64,000 nt of DNA from Bacillus sp. HSf4. GTDB taxonomy: Bacteria > Bacillota > Bacilli > Bacillales > Bacillaceae. The position numbers and the translations under genes were made by a program. This document shows, in pieces, positions 48,252 through 59,786 of the stretch (the first letter of the stretch is position 1; each line of letters begins with the position of its first letter). The DNA is taken from positions 2,654,001 through 2,718,000 of the forward strand of contig NZ_CP120679.1 in assembly GCF_029537375.1 (NCBI RefSeq). The letters are read 5' to 3'. The notes under the pieces were generated by a model. That model was not told the origin of the DNA. It did no database searches and was given only the letters and a program-made list of their open reading frames with translations.

Positions 48252-49019
48252 TTATTCACCTCTTAATAACTCTGTATGATAAGAAATTGCCGCCAGCGCG
48301 TACAGCGGGGCTGTTTCCGCTCTTAATATCCTCGGACCGAGACCGCAGGCGGCGGCTCCTTTTTCTTTAAGCGCCTCGATTTCCGCTTCTGAAAATCCGC
48401 CTTCAGGACCAAATACAATGAGCACCGAAGAACCTTCCGGCAGGCTTTTGACCGCGGATTGAAACCGGCTCTTCTCACCCTGTTTAGATGATTCCTCGTA
48501 TGCAACGACACATTTATCGAAACCCTCAAGGCTGTTCAGCAAGCTTTGAAAAGTATGGACGGCGGCCACTTCAGGAACGATGTTTCGATGGGACTGTTCC
48601 GCAGCTTCTTTGGCGATTTTCGCCCATCTTTCCCGTTTTTTCTTTGCTTTTTTATCATCAAGCTTGACAACAGACCGGGACGCTTCAAAGGGGATAAATG
48701 AACTTGCGCCGAGCTCCGTCCCTTTTTGAATGATCCATTCCAGTTTATCGCCTTTCGGCAGGCCGTTTGCAATGTGGACCCGAACCGGCAGTTCGCGATT
48801 GTCACCGGTCCACTCGACAATGCTCAACACAACCTCTTCTTTTGATAATGACTCGATTCGGCATCTGGCCTCATGCCCGTCTTTGGCACAGCAAACGACG
48901 TGATCGCCGGCCGACATTCTCATCACATTGACGATATGGTGAACGTCCTCTCCTTGAATGGAGAGCATAGGTTCCGCTTGAACCTCTTGTTTTGTTTGTT
49001 CGATAAAATATCGTTGCAT
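48252..49019 (-). CDS. rsmE: 16S rRNA m3U1498 methyltransferase RsmE
   Basis: SPOUT methyltransferase, 255 residues. An N-terminal PUA-like domain (RYFIEQTKQEV) precedes the knotted SAM domain with LVIFGPEGGFSEAEIE-type motif (VLIVFGPEGGFSEAE) and LGPRILRAETAPLYAL near the C-terminus. The start region has AGGTG about 10 nt upstream. Between prmA and mtaB in the dnaK operon. B. subtilis name yqeU. Confidence 0.94.
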   Translation of the reverse strand: MQRYFIEQTKQEVQAEPMLSIQGEDVHHIVNVMRMSAGDHVVCCAKDGHEARCRIESLSKEEVVLSIVEWTGDNRELPVRVHIANGLPKGDKLEWIIQKGTELGASSFIPFEASRSVVKLDDKKAKKKRERWAKIAKEAAEQSHRNIVPEVAAVHTFQSLLNSLEGFDKCVVAYEESSKQGEKSRFQSAVKSLPEGSSVLIVFGPEGGFSEAEIEALKEKGAAACGLGPRILRAETAPLYALAAISYHTELLRGE

Positions 49020-49043
49020 ACGCTTTTTGACACCTACTAACGA

Positions 49044-49979
49044 TTATTTTTGGGCAATGATGCTGACCCAGTCTTCCATCGAAAGAACTTCAATGATTTT
49101 GAATCCTTCTTTTACAAGGGCGTCTTTCACTTCCTGTTTTTTCTGCTGAATGATGCCTGAAGTAATGAAGTAGCCGTCCTTTTTCAACAGGCTGTGCGCC
49201 TGTTCTGTAAACCGCAAAATCACCTCAGCTAAAATATTGGCGACGATCACATCTTTTTCTCCCTCGACACCGTCGAGCAGATTGTTTTGTTTGATGGCGA
49301 TCTGGCCGCTGACTTTATTCAGCTTTGAATTCAGGCGGGCGCTTTCTACAGCTACCGGATCAAGGTCGTACGCCTCGACACTGCCTGCCCGCAGCATGGC
49401 GGAAGCGATGCTTAAAATGCCCGTTCCCGTGCCGACATCGACGACTGAATCCCCTTCCTTTACATACCGCTCAAGCGCCTGGATGCAAAGAACGGTCGTC
49501 GGGTGCGTCCCCGTGCCGAAGGCCATTCCAGGGTCCATTTCGATAATCAGTTCATCCGTATGAACAGGCGTGTACTCTTCCCAGGTTGGAACGATCGTAA
49601 ACTTTTCGGAAATTTTGACGGGGTGATAATATTTTTTCCACACCGTCGCCCATTCTTCTTCATTCACTTCGCTGATGGTGATCTTATTTCTCCCAAGGTC
49701 AATGTCATATAACAGCAGGTTATTGATCGTTTCCTTGATTCCGTCCACCGTTTCTCCCAAAAAGCTGTTGATCGGGAGGTACGCTTTGATGATGACCCCT
49801 TCATCCGGGTAATCGTTTGGATCGAGCTGGTAGATTTCTCCGTACACATTCTCACGTTCTTTGATTAAATCAAGCGGATCTTCGATGACCACTCCACTTG
49901 CGCCAGCTTCATGCAAAATATTCGAGATGGGCTCAACCGCTTCATGTGTTGTGTGAATGCAGATTTCGGACCATTTCAT
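49044..49979 (-). CDS. prmA: Ribosomal protein L11 methyltransferase PrmA
   Basis: Trimethylates ribosomal protein L11, 311 residues. An N-terminal L11-binding domain ([16 protein letters not shown]) is followed by a Rossmann methyltransferase domain with [24 protein letters not shown] near residue 178 and [21 protein letters not shown] precedes the ATG. It follows dnaJ in the heat-shock operon. B. subtilis name yqeT. Confidence 0.95.
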   Translation of the reverse strand: MKWSEICIHTTHEAVEPISNILHEAGASGVVIEDPLDLIKERENVYGEIYQLDPNDYPDEGVIIKAYLPINSFLGETVDGIKETINNLLLYDIDLGRNKITISEVNEEEWATVWKKYYHPVKISEKFTIVPTWEEYTPVHTDELIIEMDPGMAFGTGTHPTTVLCIQALERYVKEGDSVVDVGTGTGILSIASAMLRAGSVEAYDLDPVAVESARLNSKLNKVSGQIAIKQNNLLDGVEGEKDVIVANILAEVILRFTEQAHSLLKKDGYFITSGIIQQKKQEVKDALVKEGFKIIEVLSMEDWVSIIAQK

Positions 49980-50002
49980 ACTACCAACTCCTCATCCAAT
50001 CA

Positions 50003-51130
50003 TTAATCGCCTTTAAATGCGCGCTTTACTTTGTCAAAAAAACTCATTTCCTGTTCATCTGGCATATTTCCGCTTACTTCAGCAAATTCGCGGAGAATAT
50101 TTTTCTGGCTTTCCGTCAAATTCGTCGGCGTGACGACGCGGACAACGATATGCTGATCGCCCTGGCCGTAGCCGCGGACATTGGCAACGCCTTTTCCTTT
50201 CAAACGGAATTTCGTACCCGTTTGCGTTCCTGCAGGCACCTTTAACTTCACTTTTCCGTGAAGAGTAGGCACTTCGATCTCGTCTCCGAGCGCCGCTTGT
50301 GCAAAGGTCAACGGCATTTCACAGTAAATGTCGTCTCCATCGCGCTCGAAAAATTCGTGCGGCTGAACGCGGAACACGACGAATAAGTCACCCGACGGTC
50401 CTCCGTTCACCCCAGGTTCACCTTGTCCGGAGACCCTCAGCTGCTGGCCGTCATCCACACCCGCTGGAATGGTGACATTGATTTTTTTGCGTGTTTTCAC
50501 TTTTCCGGTGCCGCCGCATGTTGAACACTTGTGTTTGATTTGTTTGCCCGTTCCATTACAGTAGTGACATACTCTTCTGTTGACGACTTTGCCGAACGGT
50601 GTGGACTGCTCCATGTTCAGCTGGCCTGATCCTCCGCAGTGTGAGCATGTATCCGGTTTTGTACCGGGTTTTGCTCCTGAACCGCGGCATGTGTCACACG
50701 TTTCTTCACGCGGGATTTCAATCGTCGTCTCTTTTCCGAAGGCCGCTTCTTCAAAAGACAGCGTCATCGTGTATTGCAGATCCGCTCCCTGCCGCGGGGC
50801 ATTCGGGTCTCTCCGTCTTGTGCCGCCGCCGAATATGCTTGAGAAAATATCGTCAAACCCAAAGCCTCCAAAGTCGCCGCCACCGAAGCCGCCGCCGCCG
50901 AATCCTTGGTTTGGATCGGTGTGGCCGAACTGATCGTAATGCGCCCGTTTTTGGTCATCAGAAAGTGTTTCGTAGGCTTCTTTGACTTCTTTGAATTGCT
51001 CAGCCGCTCCGGCCTCTTTGTTAATGTCAGGGTGATATTTTTTAGAAAGCTTGCGGTAAGCTTTTTTTATCTCATCTTTCGAAGCGCTCTTACTTACCCC
51101 AAGCACCTCATAGTAATCACGCTTACTCAT
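50003..51130 (-). CDS. dnaJ: Chaperone DnaJ (Hsp40)
   Basis: Co-chaperone that stimulates DnaK ATPase, 375 residues. J domain with HPD ([10 protein letters not shown]) at residues 1-70, Gly/Phe-rich linker ([14 protein letters not shown]), four CxxCxGxG-type zinc repeats near 145-215, then the substrate-binding C-terminal domain. GGGAGTG precedes the ATG. Separated from dnaK by 180 bp that hold two hairpins. Confidence 0.97.
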   Translation of the reverse strand: MSKRDYYEVLGVSKSASKDEIKKAYRKLSKKYHPDINKEAGAAEQFKEVKEAYETLSDDQKRAHYDQFGHTDPNQGFGGGGFGGGDFGGFGFDDIFSSIFGGGTRRRDPNAPRQGADLQYTMTLSFEEAAFGKETTIEIPREETCDTCRGSGAKPGTKPDTCSHCGGSGQLNMEQSTPFGKVVNRRVCHYCNGTGKQIKHKCSTCGGTGKVKTRKKINVTIPAGVDDGQQLRVSGQGEPGVNGGPSGDLFVVFRVQPHEFFERDGDDIYCEMPLTFAQAALGDEIEVPTLHGKVKLKVPAGTQTGTKFRLKGKGVANVRGYGQGDQHIVVRVVTPTNLTESQKNILREFAEVSGNMPDEQEMSFFDKVKRAFKGD

Positions 51131-51213
51131 CTTTTCACACTCCCGATTTTCTCACATAAATTAGATTGTATCATTTCAAATTACGTTTTTTCAATTCCTT
51201 TTGTCCCCTGGGA

Positions 51214-51252
51214 AGAAAAAAGTCAAAGCCAAGAGATCCTGACTTTGACTTT
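51214..51252 (-). terminator. Terminator-like hairpin between dnaK and dnaJ
   Basis: On the minus strand AAAGTCAAAG/CTTTGACTTT (10 bp, 14-nt loop) is followed by TTTTCTT. Partial termination here would make dnaK more abundant than dnaJ; promoter-less dnaJ must rely on read-through. Confidence 0.75.
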
Positions 51253-51269
51253 CGCGCCTGTAAGGTCAT

Positions 51270-51302
51270 AATGACTGTGCGGAACGGAGCCGCACAGTCA
51301 TT
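51270..51302 (-). promoter_or_regulatory. Perfect stem-loop just after dnaK
   Basis: AATGACTGTGCGG/CCGCACAGTCATT, a 13-bp perfect stem with a 7-nt loop, starts 9 bp after the dnaK stop. It has no T run, so it is better read as a 3' stabiliser for hrcA-grpE-dnaK mRNA than as a terminator. Confidence 0.7.
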
Positions 51303-51311
51303 CTATTTTTC

Positions 51312-53159
<1,848 letters not shown>

Positions 53160-53167
53160 CTATGTAG

Positions 53168-53755
53168 TTATTGATTTACTTTTACCATAGAAGGACGGAT
53201 TACCCGGTCCTTAAGTTTGTAGCCTTTTTGCAGCTCTTCAACGACTGCATTGGATTCGTAACCTTCTTCCTCAACCTGCATCACGGCCTGGTGCAGATTC
53301 GGGTCAAATTGTTCGCCGACTGAAGGAATCTGTTCAACCCCTTCATTTTTAAGGGCCTCCAAAATTTGACGGTGCACCATTTCCATCCCTTGCAGCAGGC
53401 TTTTCGTCTGCTCATTGTCAGGCTCGATCTGCAGGGCGCGTTCAAAGTTGTCAAGCGCCGGAAGCAAATCGCCGATGATGCGCTGTGAACGATATTTCTC
53501 CGCTGCCTCAAGATCAAGACGGGCACGTCTTTTATAGTTTTCAAAGTCTGCTTGAACACGTAAAAGTTTATTTTCTTTTTCTTCAAGACTCTCTTGAAGC
53601 TCTTTTAATTGTTTTTCAAGCTCCACAGTTTGGTTTTCTTCTGTCCGGTCATCGGCTTCCAAAGCCGCATCCTCTGCTTCGGCTGTTTCCGCCTCTGTCT
53701 GGTTCAGTTCTTCTTGATCCATTCGTTCTTCTTGATTTTGTTTTTCTTCTGCCAT
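53168..53755 (-). CDS. grpE: Nucleotide exchange factor GrpE
   Basis: Releases ADP from DnaK, 195 residues. The N-terminal 60 residues are very acidic and low-complexity, followed by a long coiled coil ([32 protein letters not shown]) and a beta domain ending in the family pattern [25 protein letters not shown] precedes the ATG. 23 bp upstream of dnaK. Confidence 0.96.
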   Translation of the reverse strand: MAEEKQNQEERMDQEELNQTEAETAEAEDAALEADDRTEENQTVELEKQLKELQESLEEKENKLLRVQADFENYKRRARLDLEAAEKYRSQRIIGDLLPALDNFERALQIEPDNEQTKSLLQGMEMVHRQILEALKNEGVEQIPSVGEQFDPNLHQAVMQVEEEGYESNAVVEELQKGYKLKDRVIRPSMVKVNQ

Positions 53756-53794
53756 CTGTGTTCACCTCCCTTAAAGGTTCGTTTCATGATGAAG

Positions 53795-53814
53795 AGAAGG
53801 GAGCAGTCCCTTCT
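53795..53814 (-). promoter_or_regulatory. Stem-loop between hrcA and grpE
   Basis: AGAAGGGA/TCCCTTCT (8 bp, 4-nt loop) in the 80-bp hrcA-grpE spacer. In B. subtilis this transcript is cleaved between hrcA and grpE; a hairpin here could stabilise the downstream part. Link to processing is inference. Confidence 0.6.
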
Positions 53815-53835
53815 TCGGTGTTTGCTAATACTGCC

Positions 53836-54867
53836 TTACCCATCATACAAACTAGTCAGCGCTTTTGACAAGTCAGACGATACGTGCTGAAGCAAGCCGA
53901 CGACTCGCGAATAGTCCATCCGCGTCGGACCGATGACCGCAATCGAGCCGATCTGTTTTGATCCGACTGTATATGTCGCGGTAATCAGGCTGCAGTTTTC
54001 CATTTCTTCATAGTCATTTTCCTTACCGATTTTAATGGTGATTCCGGATTCCGTCGATTGAAAGAGTCTCAGAATCTCCTGTTCTTTCTCGATCAGCGAC
54101 AAGAGTGATTTTATCCTGTCAATATCGTGAAATTCGGGCTGATTCAGCATATTAATCTTGCCGCCGAAAAACAGCCGGTCGGTATGGACTGAAGAATCAA
54201 ATGTAGCGCCGAGCGCTTGCAGGATTTGGTCATAGTTTTGAATATGCGACCGCAAAAAGATGACAACCTCTTTGAAAATCCTGTCTCTCAGTTCAGAGAT
54301 CGGCACGCCTGCGAGGCGCTCATTTAATATATTAACCAGCTTTTCGAGATCTGACAGTTCGACCTCGGCCGGAAAATTAATCGTTTTATTTTCGACATGG
54401 CCGGTGTTCGTCACAAGAATGGCAACGGCCTTGTTGGGCTGAATCGGTACAATTTGAATTTGCTTCAAATGGTTTTCGCTCAGTCTTGGACCGAGGACAA
54501 TCGATGTATAATTCGTCAGGTCAGATAATACTTGGGCTGACTTCTGAACGGCTTTTTCAAGTTCAAAGATTTTCTCTTTGAAAATGGAATGGATTAATCG
54601 CAAATCCGTTTGGCTCAGCTTCCCTGGAGAAAGCAGATGATCCACATAGTAGCGGTAGCCTTTTTCAGAAGGAATCCGGCCTGAGGAAGAGTGTGTTTTT
54701 TCGATAAAACCGAGCTCTTCCAAGTCGGCCATTTCATTTCTGATCGTGGCCGAGCTGAATGTGATGTCTTCCTTTTTAGATAGCGTTCTTGATCCAACCG
54801 GCTGAGCTGAACGAATGAAATCATTAACGATGACCTGCAAGATTAACAGCTGACGATTTGTTAACAT
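53836..54867 (-). CDS. hrcA: Heat-inducible transcription repressor HrcA
   Basis: Represses class I heat-shock genes by binding CIRCE; its activity depends on GroEL. 343 residues, equal to B. subtilis. N-terminal winged helix ([39 protein letters not shown]) and a C-terminal GAF-like dimer domain. The ATG at 54867 follows AGGGGTGAT; the open frame runs seven codons further into the operator side. First gene of the operon, so it autoregulates. Confidence 0.97.
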   Translation of the reverse strand: MLTNRQLLILQVIVNDFIRSAQPVGSRTLSKKEDITFSSATIRNEMADLEELGFIEKTHSSSGRIPSEKGYRYYVDHLLSPGKLSQTDLRLIHSIFKEKIFELEKAVQKSAQVLSDLTNYTSIVLGPRLSENHLKQIQIVPIQPNKAVAILVTNTGHVENKTINFPAEVELSDLEKLVNILNERLAGVPISELRDRIFKEVVIFLRSHIQNYDQILQALGATFDSSVHTDRLFFGGKINMLNQPEFHDIDRIKSLLSLIEKEQEILRLFQSTESGITIKIGKENDYEEMENCSLITATYTVGSKQIGSIAVIGPTRMDYSRVVGLLQHVSSDLSKALTSLYDG

Positions 54868-54881
54868 CCATATCACCCCTG

Positions 54882-54908
54882 TTAGCACTCTCAGACAACG
54901 AGTGCTAA
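54882..54908 (-). promoter_or_regulatory. CIRCE operator
   Basis: TTAGCACTC-N9-GAGTGCTAA, an exact match to the HrcA-binding inverted repeat, lies 15 bp upstream of the hrcA ATG and overlaps the predicted start of transcription. Confidence 0.98.
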
Positions 54909-54935
54909 TTGTATATCAAAATTACCAAACCGCAA
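54908..54935 (-). promoter_or_regulatory. Sigma-A promoter of the hrcA-dnaK operon
   Basis: TTGCGG (54930-54935), 16 bp, TACAAT (54908-54913) just upstream of and touching CIRCE. Confidence 0.7.
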
Positions 54936-54947
54936 TCAAAATGTCAA

Positions 54948-56087
54948 TTATAACTCACCTAAGAATGCCTGAAACACTTCATTTCCCAACAGTTTTCCAT
55001 GATGTGTCAAACACACGCTTTTGCTCGTGTTTTGGATCAGCCCTTTTTCTTCGAGCGTGCGGAGCACTTCAGGAAAGAGGCTGTCAAGCGCTTCTCCGTA
55101 TTTTTCAAAAAACCTCACCTTACTGACGCCGGCGGTTTTGCGGAGACCGAGAAACATCTCCTCTTCAATCCGTTCGTTTCGTGTCACCTGATGCGTTTCT
55201 TTATAAGGAAAACCGCAGTTGTCGATCAGGTCGATATAATGCTTGACAGGGCCGGCGTTGACGGTCCTTTTTCCATTGATATAGCCGTGTGCGCCCGCCC
55301 CGAAACCAAAGTACTCTTCATTGTTCCAATACGTGAGGTTGTGCTTGCTTTCACAGCCTTTTTTTGCGTAATTGCTGATCTCATACTGGCTGATGTCCGC
55401 TTCAGCCATCTTGTTCATGACAAGCTCATACATCTCGGCTTCCTGATCCTGCGGCGGGAGGTGGAGACGGCCTTTTTTCATCAAATTATAAAAGACGGTT
55501 TTCGGCTCGACAATCAGCGAGTAAACCGAATAATGCTCGGCGCCGAGCGCGAGCGCAGTGTCAAGTGAAGCGGCGAGATGATCGATTTGTTGCCCCGGAA
55601 GGCCGAACATCAAATCGAGACTGATGTTGTCAAAGCCGGCGCTCCTCGCTCTCTCAAAGGAGACGAGCACGTCCTTTTGCTTGTGGACCCGGCCGATTTT
55701 TTCCAAGAGCTCGTCTTCAAACGTTTGGACGCCAAAGCTCAGCCTGTTGACACCCGCGGCTTTCAAGACGTTCAGCTTTTCAGACGACAAATCGTCGGGA
55801 TTGGCTTCCACTGCAAATTCGATCAGGTTTTCAGACGGCTTTAAAATGTTGCGGATTGAATCAAGCAATTGTTCAAGCTGGCCGGCTGACAAAGATGTCG
55901 GCGTTCCCCCGCCGATAAAGATCGTTCTTAGCTCCGGATGTCCGGCTTCTTCCATTGAATTGGCCATTTCCTTCTCAAGCGAACGCAAATACTCGTCAAC
56001 AGGCTGGCTCTGAATAAAAAATTTATTAAAATCGCAATAATGGCATATATGCTCGCAAAACGGTATATGGATATATGCTGATTTCAT
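54948..56087 (-). CDS. hemW: Radical SAM heme chaperone HemW (formerly HemN homologue)
   Basis: 379 residues. The radical SAM motif is CEHICHYC (Cys11, 15, 18); GGGTPTSLS and VEANPDDLSSEKL follow. The family lacks the extra residues of true HemN and binds haem, so it is now viewed as a haem chaperone rather than coproporphyrinogen oxidase. The ATG at 56087 has AAGAAGG 8 nt upstream; a GTG three codons earlier overlaps that site. Its stop lies next to the hrcA -35, with no terminator between. Confidence 0.93.
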   Translation of the reverse strand: MKSAYIHIPFCEHICHYCDFNKFFIQSQPVDEYLRSLEKEMANSMEEAGHPELRTIFIGGGTPTSLSAGQLEQLLDSIRNILKPSENLIEFAVEANPDDLSSEKLNVLKAAGVNRLSFGVQTFEDELLEKIGRVHKQKDVLVSFERARSAGFDNISLDLMFGLPGQQIDHLAASLDTALALGAEHYSVYSLIVEPKTVFYNLMKKGRLHLPPQDQEAEMYELVMNKMAEADISQYEISNYAKKGCESKHNLTYWNNEEYFGFGAGAHGYINGKRTVNAGPVKHYIDLIDNCGFPYKETHQVTRNERIEEEMFLGLRKTAGVSKVRFFEKYGEALDSLFPEVLRTLEEKGLIQNTSKSVCLTHHGKLLGNEVFQAFLGEL

Positions 56088-56113
56088 CGTTTTCACCTTC
56101 TTTACAGGAAGAA

Positions 56114-56135
56114 GCCGCAGTTGTTACGCTGCGGC
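56114..56135 (-). promoter_or_regulatory. Stem-loop between lepA and hemW
   Basis: GCCGCAG/CTGCGGC (7 bp, 8-nt loop) followed by TTCTTCC on the minus strand. The T run is poor, so partial termination at most; lepA and hemW are probably co-transcribed. Confidence 0.5.
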
Positions 56136-56145
56136 GAAAAAGGAT

Positions 56146-57984
56146 TTATGATTTCTGGCCGCTGTCGTCCATTTTCAGGACAGCCATGAAGGCTTCCTGC
56201 GGTACTTCGACAGAACCGACCTGTTTCATTCTTCGCTTTCCTTCCTTTTGCTTTTCTAGCAATTTGCGCTTTCGGGAAATATCTCCGCCGTAGCATTTCG
56301 CCAAGACGTTTTTCCGCATCGCCTTGATCGTTGAACGGGCGACAATTTTTGTGCCGATGGCAGCTTGAACCGGCACTTCAAATTGCTGGCGCGGAATCAA
56401 TTCCTTCAGCTTTTCGACGATGACCTTTCCGCGCTCATACGCATAATCGCGATGAACGATAAAGGAAAGGGCGTCGATTTTTTCGCCGTTCAGCATAATA
56501 TCCATTTTCACAAGCTTGGACGGTTTATATCCGATTAACTCATAATCGAATGATGCATAGCCTTTCGTATTCGATTTGAGCTGGTCGAAAAATTCATAAA
56601 CGATTTCAGCCAGCGGGATTTCATAAACAATGCTGACGCGGTTTGCATCAAGATACTGCATATCGATAAACTGGCCGCGTTTACCTTGGCACAGCTCCAT
56701 GACCGCTCCGACAAAGTCGTTCGGCACCATCATCGTCGCCTTGACGAACGGTTCCTCCACCCGGTCAATCTTTTGCGGATCAGGCATATTTGACGGGTTG
56801 TCGACGATGATCTTTTCACCGTCTGTCATGTAGACGTCATAAATAACGCTCGGCGCCGTCGTGATCAGATCGATTTTAAATTCGCGTTCAATCCGTTCCT
56901 GAATGATTTCCATGTGCAGCATCCCAAGGAAACCGCAGCGGAAACCGAATCCAAGGGCTTGCGATGTTTCAGCTTCATACTGCAGGGATGAATCATTGAG
57001 CTCAAGTTTTTCGAGCGCTTCCCGCAAATCGTTGTATTTCGCTGTATCGATCGGATACAGTCCGCAATAGACCATCGGGTTCAGTTTTCTGTAACCTGGC
57101 AATGCTTCCGGCGCAGGGTTCTCCGCGCTTGTAATCGTATCCCCCACACGAGTGTCCCCGACGTTTTTGATCGCAGCGGTCAAAAAGCCGACATCGCCGA
57201 CCGTTAATTCGTCAACCGGAACAGCCTTAGGTGTGAACACCCCGACTTCAGTGACTTCAAACTCCTTTCCGGTCGCCATCATCTTAATTTTTTGACCGGC
57301 CTTCACCGTTCCCTGCACTACCCTGATATAGGCGACAACACCCCTGTAGGCATCATACAGCGAATCAAAAATCAAAGCTTGCAGAGGCGCATCAGGATCG
57401 CCGCTTGGAGCTGGGACCTTTTCAACGATCTGCTCAAGGATCTCTTCAATTCCGATGCCGGCTTTTGCCGAGGCAAGGACGGCTTCCGAAGCATCAAGAC
57501 CAATGACGTCCTCCACTTCCTGGCGGACGCGCTCAGGCTCAGCGCTCGGCAGGTCGATTTTATTGATGACCGGCAGGATTTCGAGGTCGTTGTCGAGGGC
57601 AAGGTAGACGTTTGCCAGTGTCTGCGCCTCGATCCCCTGGGCGGCATCAACGACAAGAATCGCGCCTTCACAGGCGGCCAAGCTTCTTGACACCTCATAG
57701 GTGAAGTCGACGTGTCCCGGGGTATCGATCAGATGAAAAATATATTCCTCTCCGTCTTTTGCTTGATATTTGAGCTGTACGGAGTTCAGTTTAATGGTGA
57801 TTCCTCTTTCGCGTTCTAAATCCATCGAGTCGAGCAATTGCTCTTTCATTTCTCTTTGAGTGATTGCCGCCGTTTTTTCCAATATTCGATCAGCCAGGGT
57901 TGATTTTCCGTGGTCGATATGGGCGATAATCGAGAAATTCCGGATTCTCGACTGTCTTTGCAATCGTTTGTCTTTGTCTGTCAC
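56146..57984 (-). CDS. lepA: Elongation factor 4 (LepA)
   Basis: Translational GTPase that back-translocates ribosomes and helps 30S assembly, 612 residues as in B. subtilis. G1 [10 protein letters not shown]3 DTPGHVDF, G4 [11 protein letters not shown]-like domains follow and the unique C-terminal domain has [17 protein letters not shown]. The start is the GTG at 57984, with AGGAGTGAT upstream; the open frame extends ten codons further without support. Confidence 0.97.
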   Translation of the reverse strand: MTDKDKRLQRQSRIRNFSIIAHIDHGKSTLADRILEKTAAITQREMKEQLLDSMDLERERGITIKLNSVQLKYQAKDGEEYIFHLIDTPGHVDFTYEVSRSLAACEGAILVVDAAQGIEAQTLANVYLALDNDLEILPVINKIDLPSAEPERVRQEVEDVIGLDASEAVLASAKAGIGIEEILEQIVEKVPAPSGDPDAPLQALIFDSLYDAYRGVVAYIRVVQGTVKAGQKIKMMATGKEFEVTEVGVFTPKAVPVDELTVGDVGFLTAAIKNVGDTRVGDTITSAENPAPEALPGYRKLNPMVYCGLYPIDTAKYNDLREALEKLELNDSSLQYEAETSQALGFGFRCGFLGMLHMEIIQERIEREFKIDLITTAPSVIYDVYMTDGEKIIVDNPSNMPDPQKIDRVEEPFVKATMMVPNDFVGAVMELCQGKRGQFIDMQYLDANRVSIVYEIPLAEIVYEFFDQLKSNTKGYASFDYELIGYKPSKLVKMDIMLNGEKIDALSFIVHRDYAYERGKVIVEKLKELIPRQQFEVPVQAAIGTKIVARSTIKAMRKNVLAKCYGGDISRKRKLLEKQKEGKRRMKQVGSVEVPQEAFMAVLKMDDSGQKS

Positions 57985-58026
57985 ACTTATCACTCCTACT
58001 ATGAAACGCAACATGCGCTAGCTTAG

Positions 58027-58055
58027 ATTATATCAATAGGGTTATGAAGATTCAA
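58027..58055 (-). promoter_or_regulatory. Sigma-A promoter of lepA
   Basis: TTGAAT (58050-58055), 17 bp, TATAAT (58027-58032), about 45 bp upstream of the lepA start. Confidence 0.8.
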
Positions 58056-58093
58056 TACGTGACAGCCTTGTGGCCGGTGCTCTGTTTTTTAAA

Positions 58094-58121
58094 GAAAAAA
58101 AACGAGGCGGGCGCCTCGTTT
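58094..58121 (-). terminator. Terminator of spoIIP-yqxA
   Basis: On the minus strand AAAACGAGGC/GCCTCGTTTT (10-bp perfect stem, GCCC loop) followed by a T run, 6 bp after the yqxA stop. Confidence 0.92.
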
Positions 58122-58126
58122 TCCGG

Positions 58127-58456
58127 CTATTCGGTTTTCTCTTTCACCCAGTCATAAACCGACCTGGCGGAGTTTGTAACAAAATCGGACAGCGCGCGGC
58201 CGGCAGAAGAAAAAAGGTTGAATGCTTCCAGTTGTTCAAGCTCTTTCTGTTTTTCTTCCAAATCGACTTCATGGCCGAGGATGGACGCCTCTTTTGCGTC
58301 TCCTTCGGAAACCGTGAGGGCGCCTTTTAAATCAGGGTCCTGATAGCCCTTCATTTCGATCATCCCGTTATTCGCCTGCTGCATGCCGAACAGCACACCG
58401 AAAAACATGACAGCGCAAGCCAGTATGCATTTCCCCAGAAAAGAAGCCACTTTCAT
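58127..58456 (-). CDS. yqxA: DUF3679 protein YqxA
   Basis: A 109-residue protein with an N-terminal hydrophobic segment (ILACAVMFFGVLFGM) and a hydrophilic remainder with a short coiled coil (VDLEEKQKELEQLEAF). Function is unknown. The ATG at 58456 has AGGAG 6 nt upstream. It follows spoIIP by 9 bp, so it is probably co-expressed in the mother cell during engulfment. Confidence 0.85.
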   Translation of the reverse strand: MKVASFLGKCILACAVMFFGVLFGMQQANNGMIEMKGYQDPDLKGALTVSEGDAKEASILGHEVDLEEKQKELEQLEAFNLFSSAGRALSDFVTNSARSVYDWVKEKTE

Positions 58457-58465
58457 CACCTGCTC

Positions 58466-59674
58466 CTATTGTTTTGTCTTATCGTCTTCACCTGAATTGC
58501 CATCGACCTTCTCAGCATCCCAATACATTTCGCTGAAGACGTCCGCCATGGCGTCCGCGGACCGTTCGAGTTCCTTGCGGTTATTGTCAACGCCGCCAAA
58601 CTCTATTAAAATGGAGCGTTCATTTAAATCCTGGTTATAGACCCCATTATCCCCAGAAGCGCCTTTGGATATAACGCCGCGGCTTAAGCCGGGGTATTTT
58701 TTTTCAAGCCGGTCATGCAGCTCTTTCGCCAGCTTGAAGTTGGCTTCAAAATTGGAGCTTTTTTTGCCGATCACAAACGCGAGCCGTGCATAGCTTTTCC
58801 CGTTGATCGTCGTTGTCGTCGTTTTTTTGCGGGACGCATCCCTGTGAATGTCGATAAAATACTCGAGATTTTTATTTTCGGCCATCGCTTCTTTAACAAC
58901 CGGTCTAGATTGGTCATATGACCGCGAATAATCCCAGCCCTTTTTCTTCAGGTTCGCCTGAACATCCGTTTTGTCAACCATCGCGCCGACGCCTTGGGAT
59001 TCCAGCGCATCACCGAACATATCGCTGACAATCGTAACATTGGCCTTTGAATGAATGGCAAGATTCGGATTGGTCTCACCCTTTAAAAAGGGAAGATAGG
59101 ATTCCGTATTATGGGTGTTGTAAATAAATACGACTTTGCGGTCCCCTGTGGACTGCTCAGGCGGACTTTTCTTCTCTTCTCTCTCTTTCCCGGTCCCTTC
59201 AAGCTCTGCAAGGTTTGCTTCTCTTTCTTCTTTTAACACTTCGGTCGGCGGCTGAGATTCAGATGGCATGTTCGTATAATCCGTCCCCTGCCCCGCCACG
59301 AGAATTTCTGAATCATAATGGGAAAAGCCCGGGAGCTCGCGGCCGAGAAAGCTGCGCGGATCTTTTAAATTAATGCTTGTCGCCAGCTTCAGGATCAGAG
59401 GTGAAAGCTCGAACTTCTTATGGGGTTCAGGCAGCTCGGAAGCAAAGTAGTGGTTTTCCATCCCTAAAATGCGGCCGAATGTCTCGCCCCCCAGCTCATC
59501 CGCCACCCGATACAATGTTGAAGACGGCCTTAATTCAGGACGGAGAGATGTAAGTGCTCCTGACAAAATAAAAATCAACACAAGGCTTGCGATAAACAGG
59601 AAGACCGCCTTCACCGCGTTTCTTCCATTTACAGCCAGAACCAACTGACGGTTTCTGCCTCTTCTTTTCATCAT
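58466..59674 (-). CDS. spoIIP: Stage II sporulation protein P (peptidoglycan hydrolase)
   Basis: Amidase/endopeptidase of the SpoIIDMP engulfment machine, 402 residues. One N-terminal membrane helix near residues 22-42, then an extracytoplasmic amidase-3-like domain with FIYNTHNTESYLP, YFIDIHRDASRK (zinc ligands and catalytic part) and SILIEFGGVDN with the catalytic Glu. GGAGGGATAG precedes two consecutive ATG codons; the first is used. Own sigma-E-type promoter upstream. Confidence 0.95.
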   Translation of the reverse strand: MMKRRGRNRQLVLAVNGRNAVKAVFLFIASLVLIFILSGALTSLRPELRPSSTLYRVADELGGETFGRILGMENHYFASELPEPHKKFELSPLILKLATSINLKDPRSFLGRELPGFSHYDSEILVAGQGTDYTNMPSESQPPTEVLKEEREANLAELEGTGKEREEKKSPPEQSTGDRKVVFIYNTHNTESYLPFLKGETNPNLAIHSKANVTIVSDMFGDALESQGVGAMVDKTDVQANLKKKGWDYSRSYDQSRPVVKEAMAENKNLEYFIDIHRDASRKKTTTTTINGKSYARLAFVIGKKSSNFEANFKLAKELHDRLEKKYPGLSRGVISKGASGDNGVYNQDLNERSILIEFGGVDNNRKELERSADAMADVFSEMYWDAEKVDGNSGEDDKTKQ

Positions 59675-59702
59675 CTATCCCTCCAGAGCTTGTCTAGTAA
59701 AT

Positions 59703-59731
59703 AGACTATGTACAAGATAGAAGAAGTAGAA
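59703..59731 (-). promoter_or_regulatory. Candidate sigma-E promoter of spoIIP
   Basis: TTCTACT (59725-59731), 14 bp, CATAGTCT (59703-59710) on the minus strand. Match to sigma-E consensus is moderate (4 of 7 and 6 of 8), but sigma-E control of spoIIP is established in B. subtilis. Confidence 0.45.
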
Positions 59732-59757
59732 CAAGTTCTCGGGATTCGCAAAAAATA

Positions 59758-59782
59758 CAAAAAGGCGGCTGTTCAGCCGCCT
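59758..59782 (-). terminator. Terminator of gpr
   Basis: On the minus strand AGGCGGCTG/CAGCCGCCT (9-bp perfect stem, 2-base centre) followed by TTTTTG, 4 bp after the gpr stop. Confidence 0.9.
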
Positions 59783-59786
59783 CTCC

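Noticed and set aside
47479..48279. A 266-codon plus-strand ORF opposite mtaB
   Set aside because: Antisense shadow of a well-supported gene; no ribosome site or recognisable domain.
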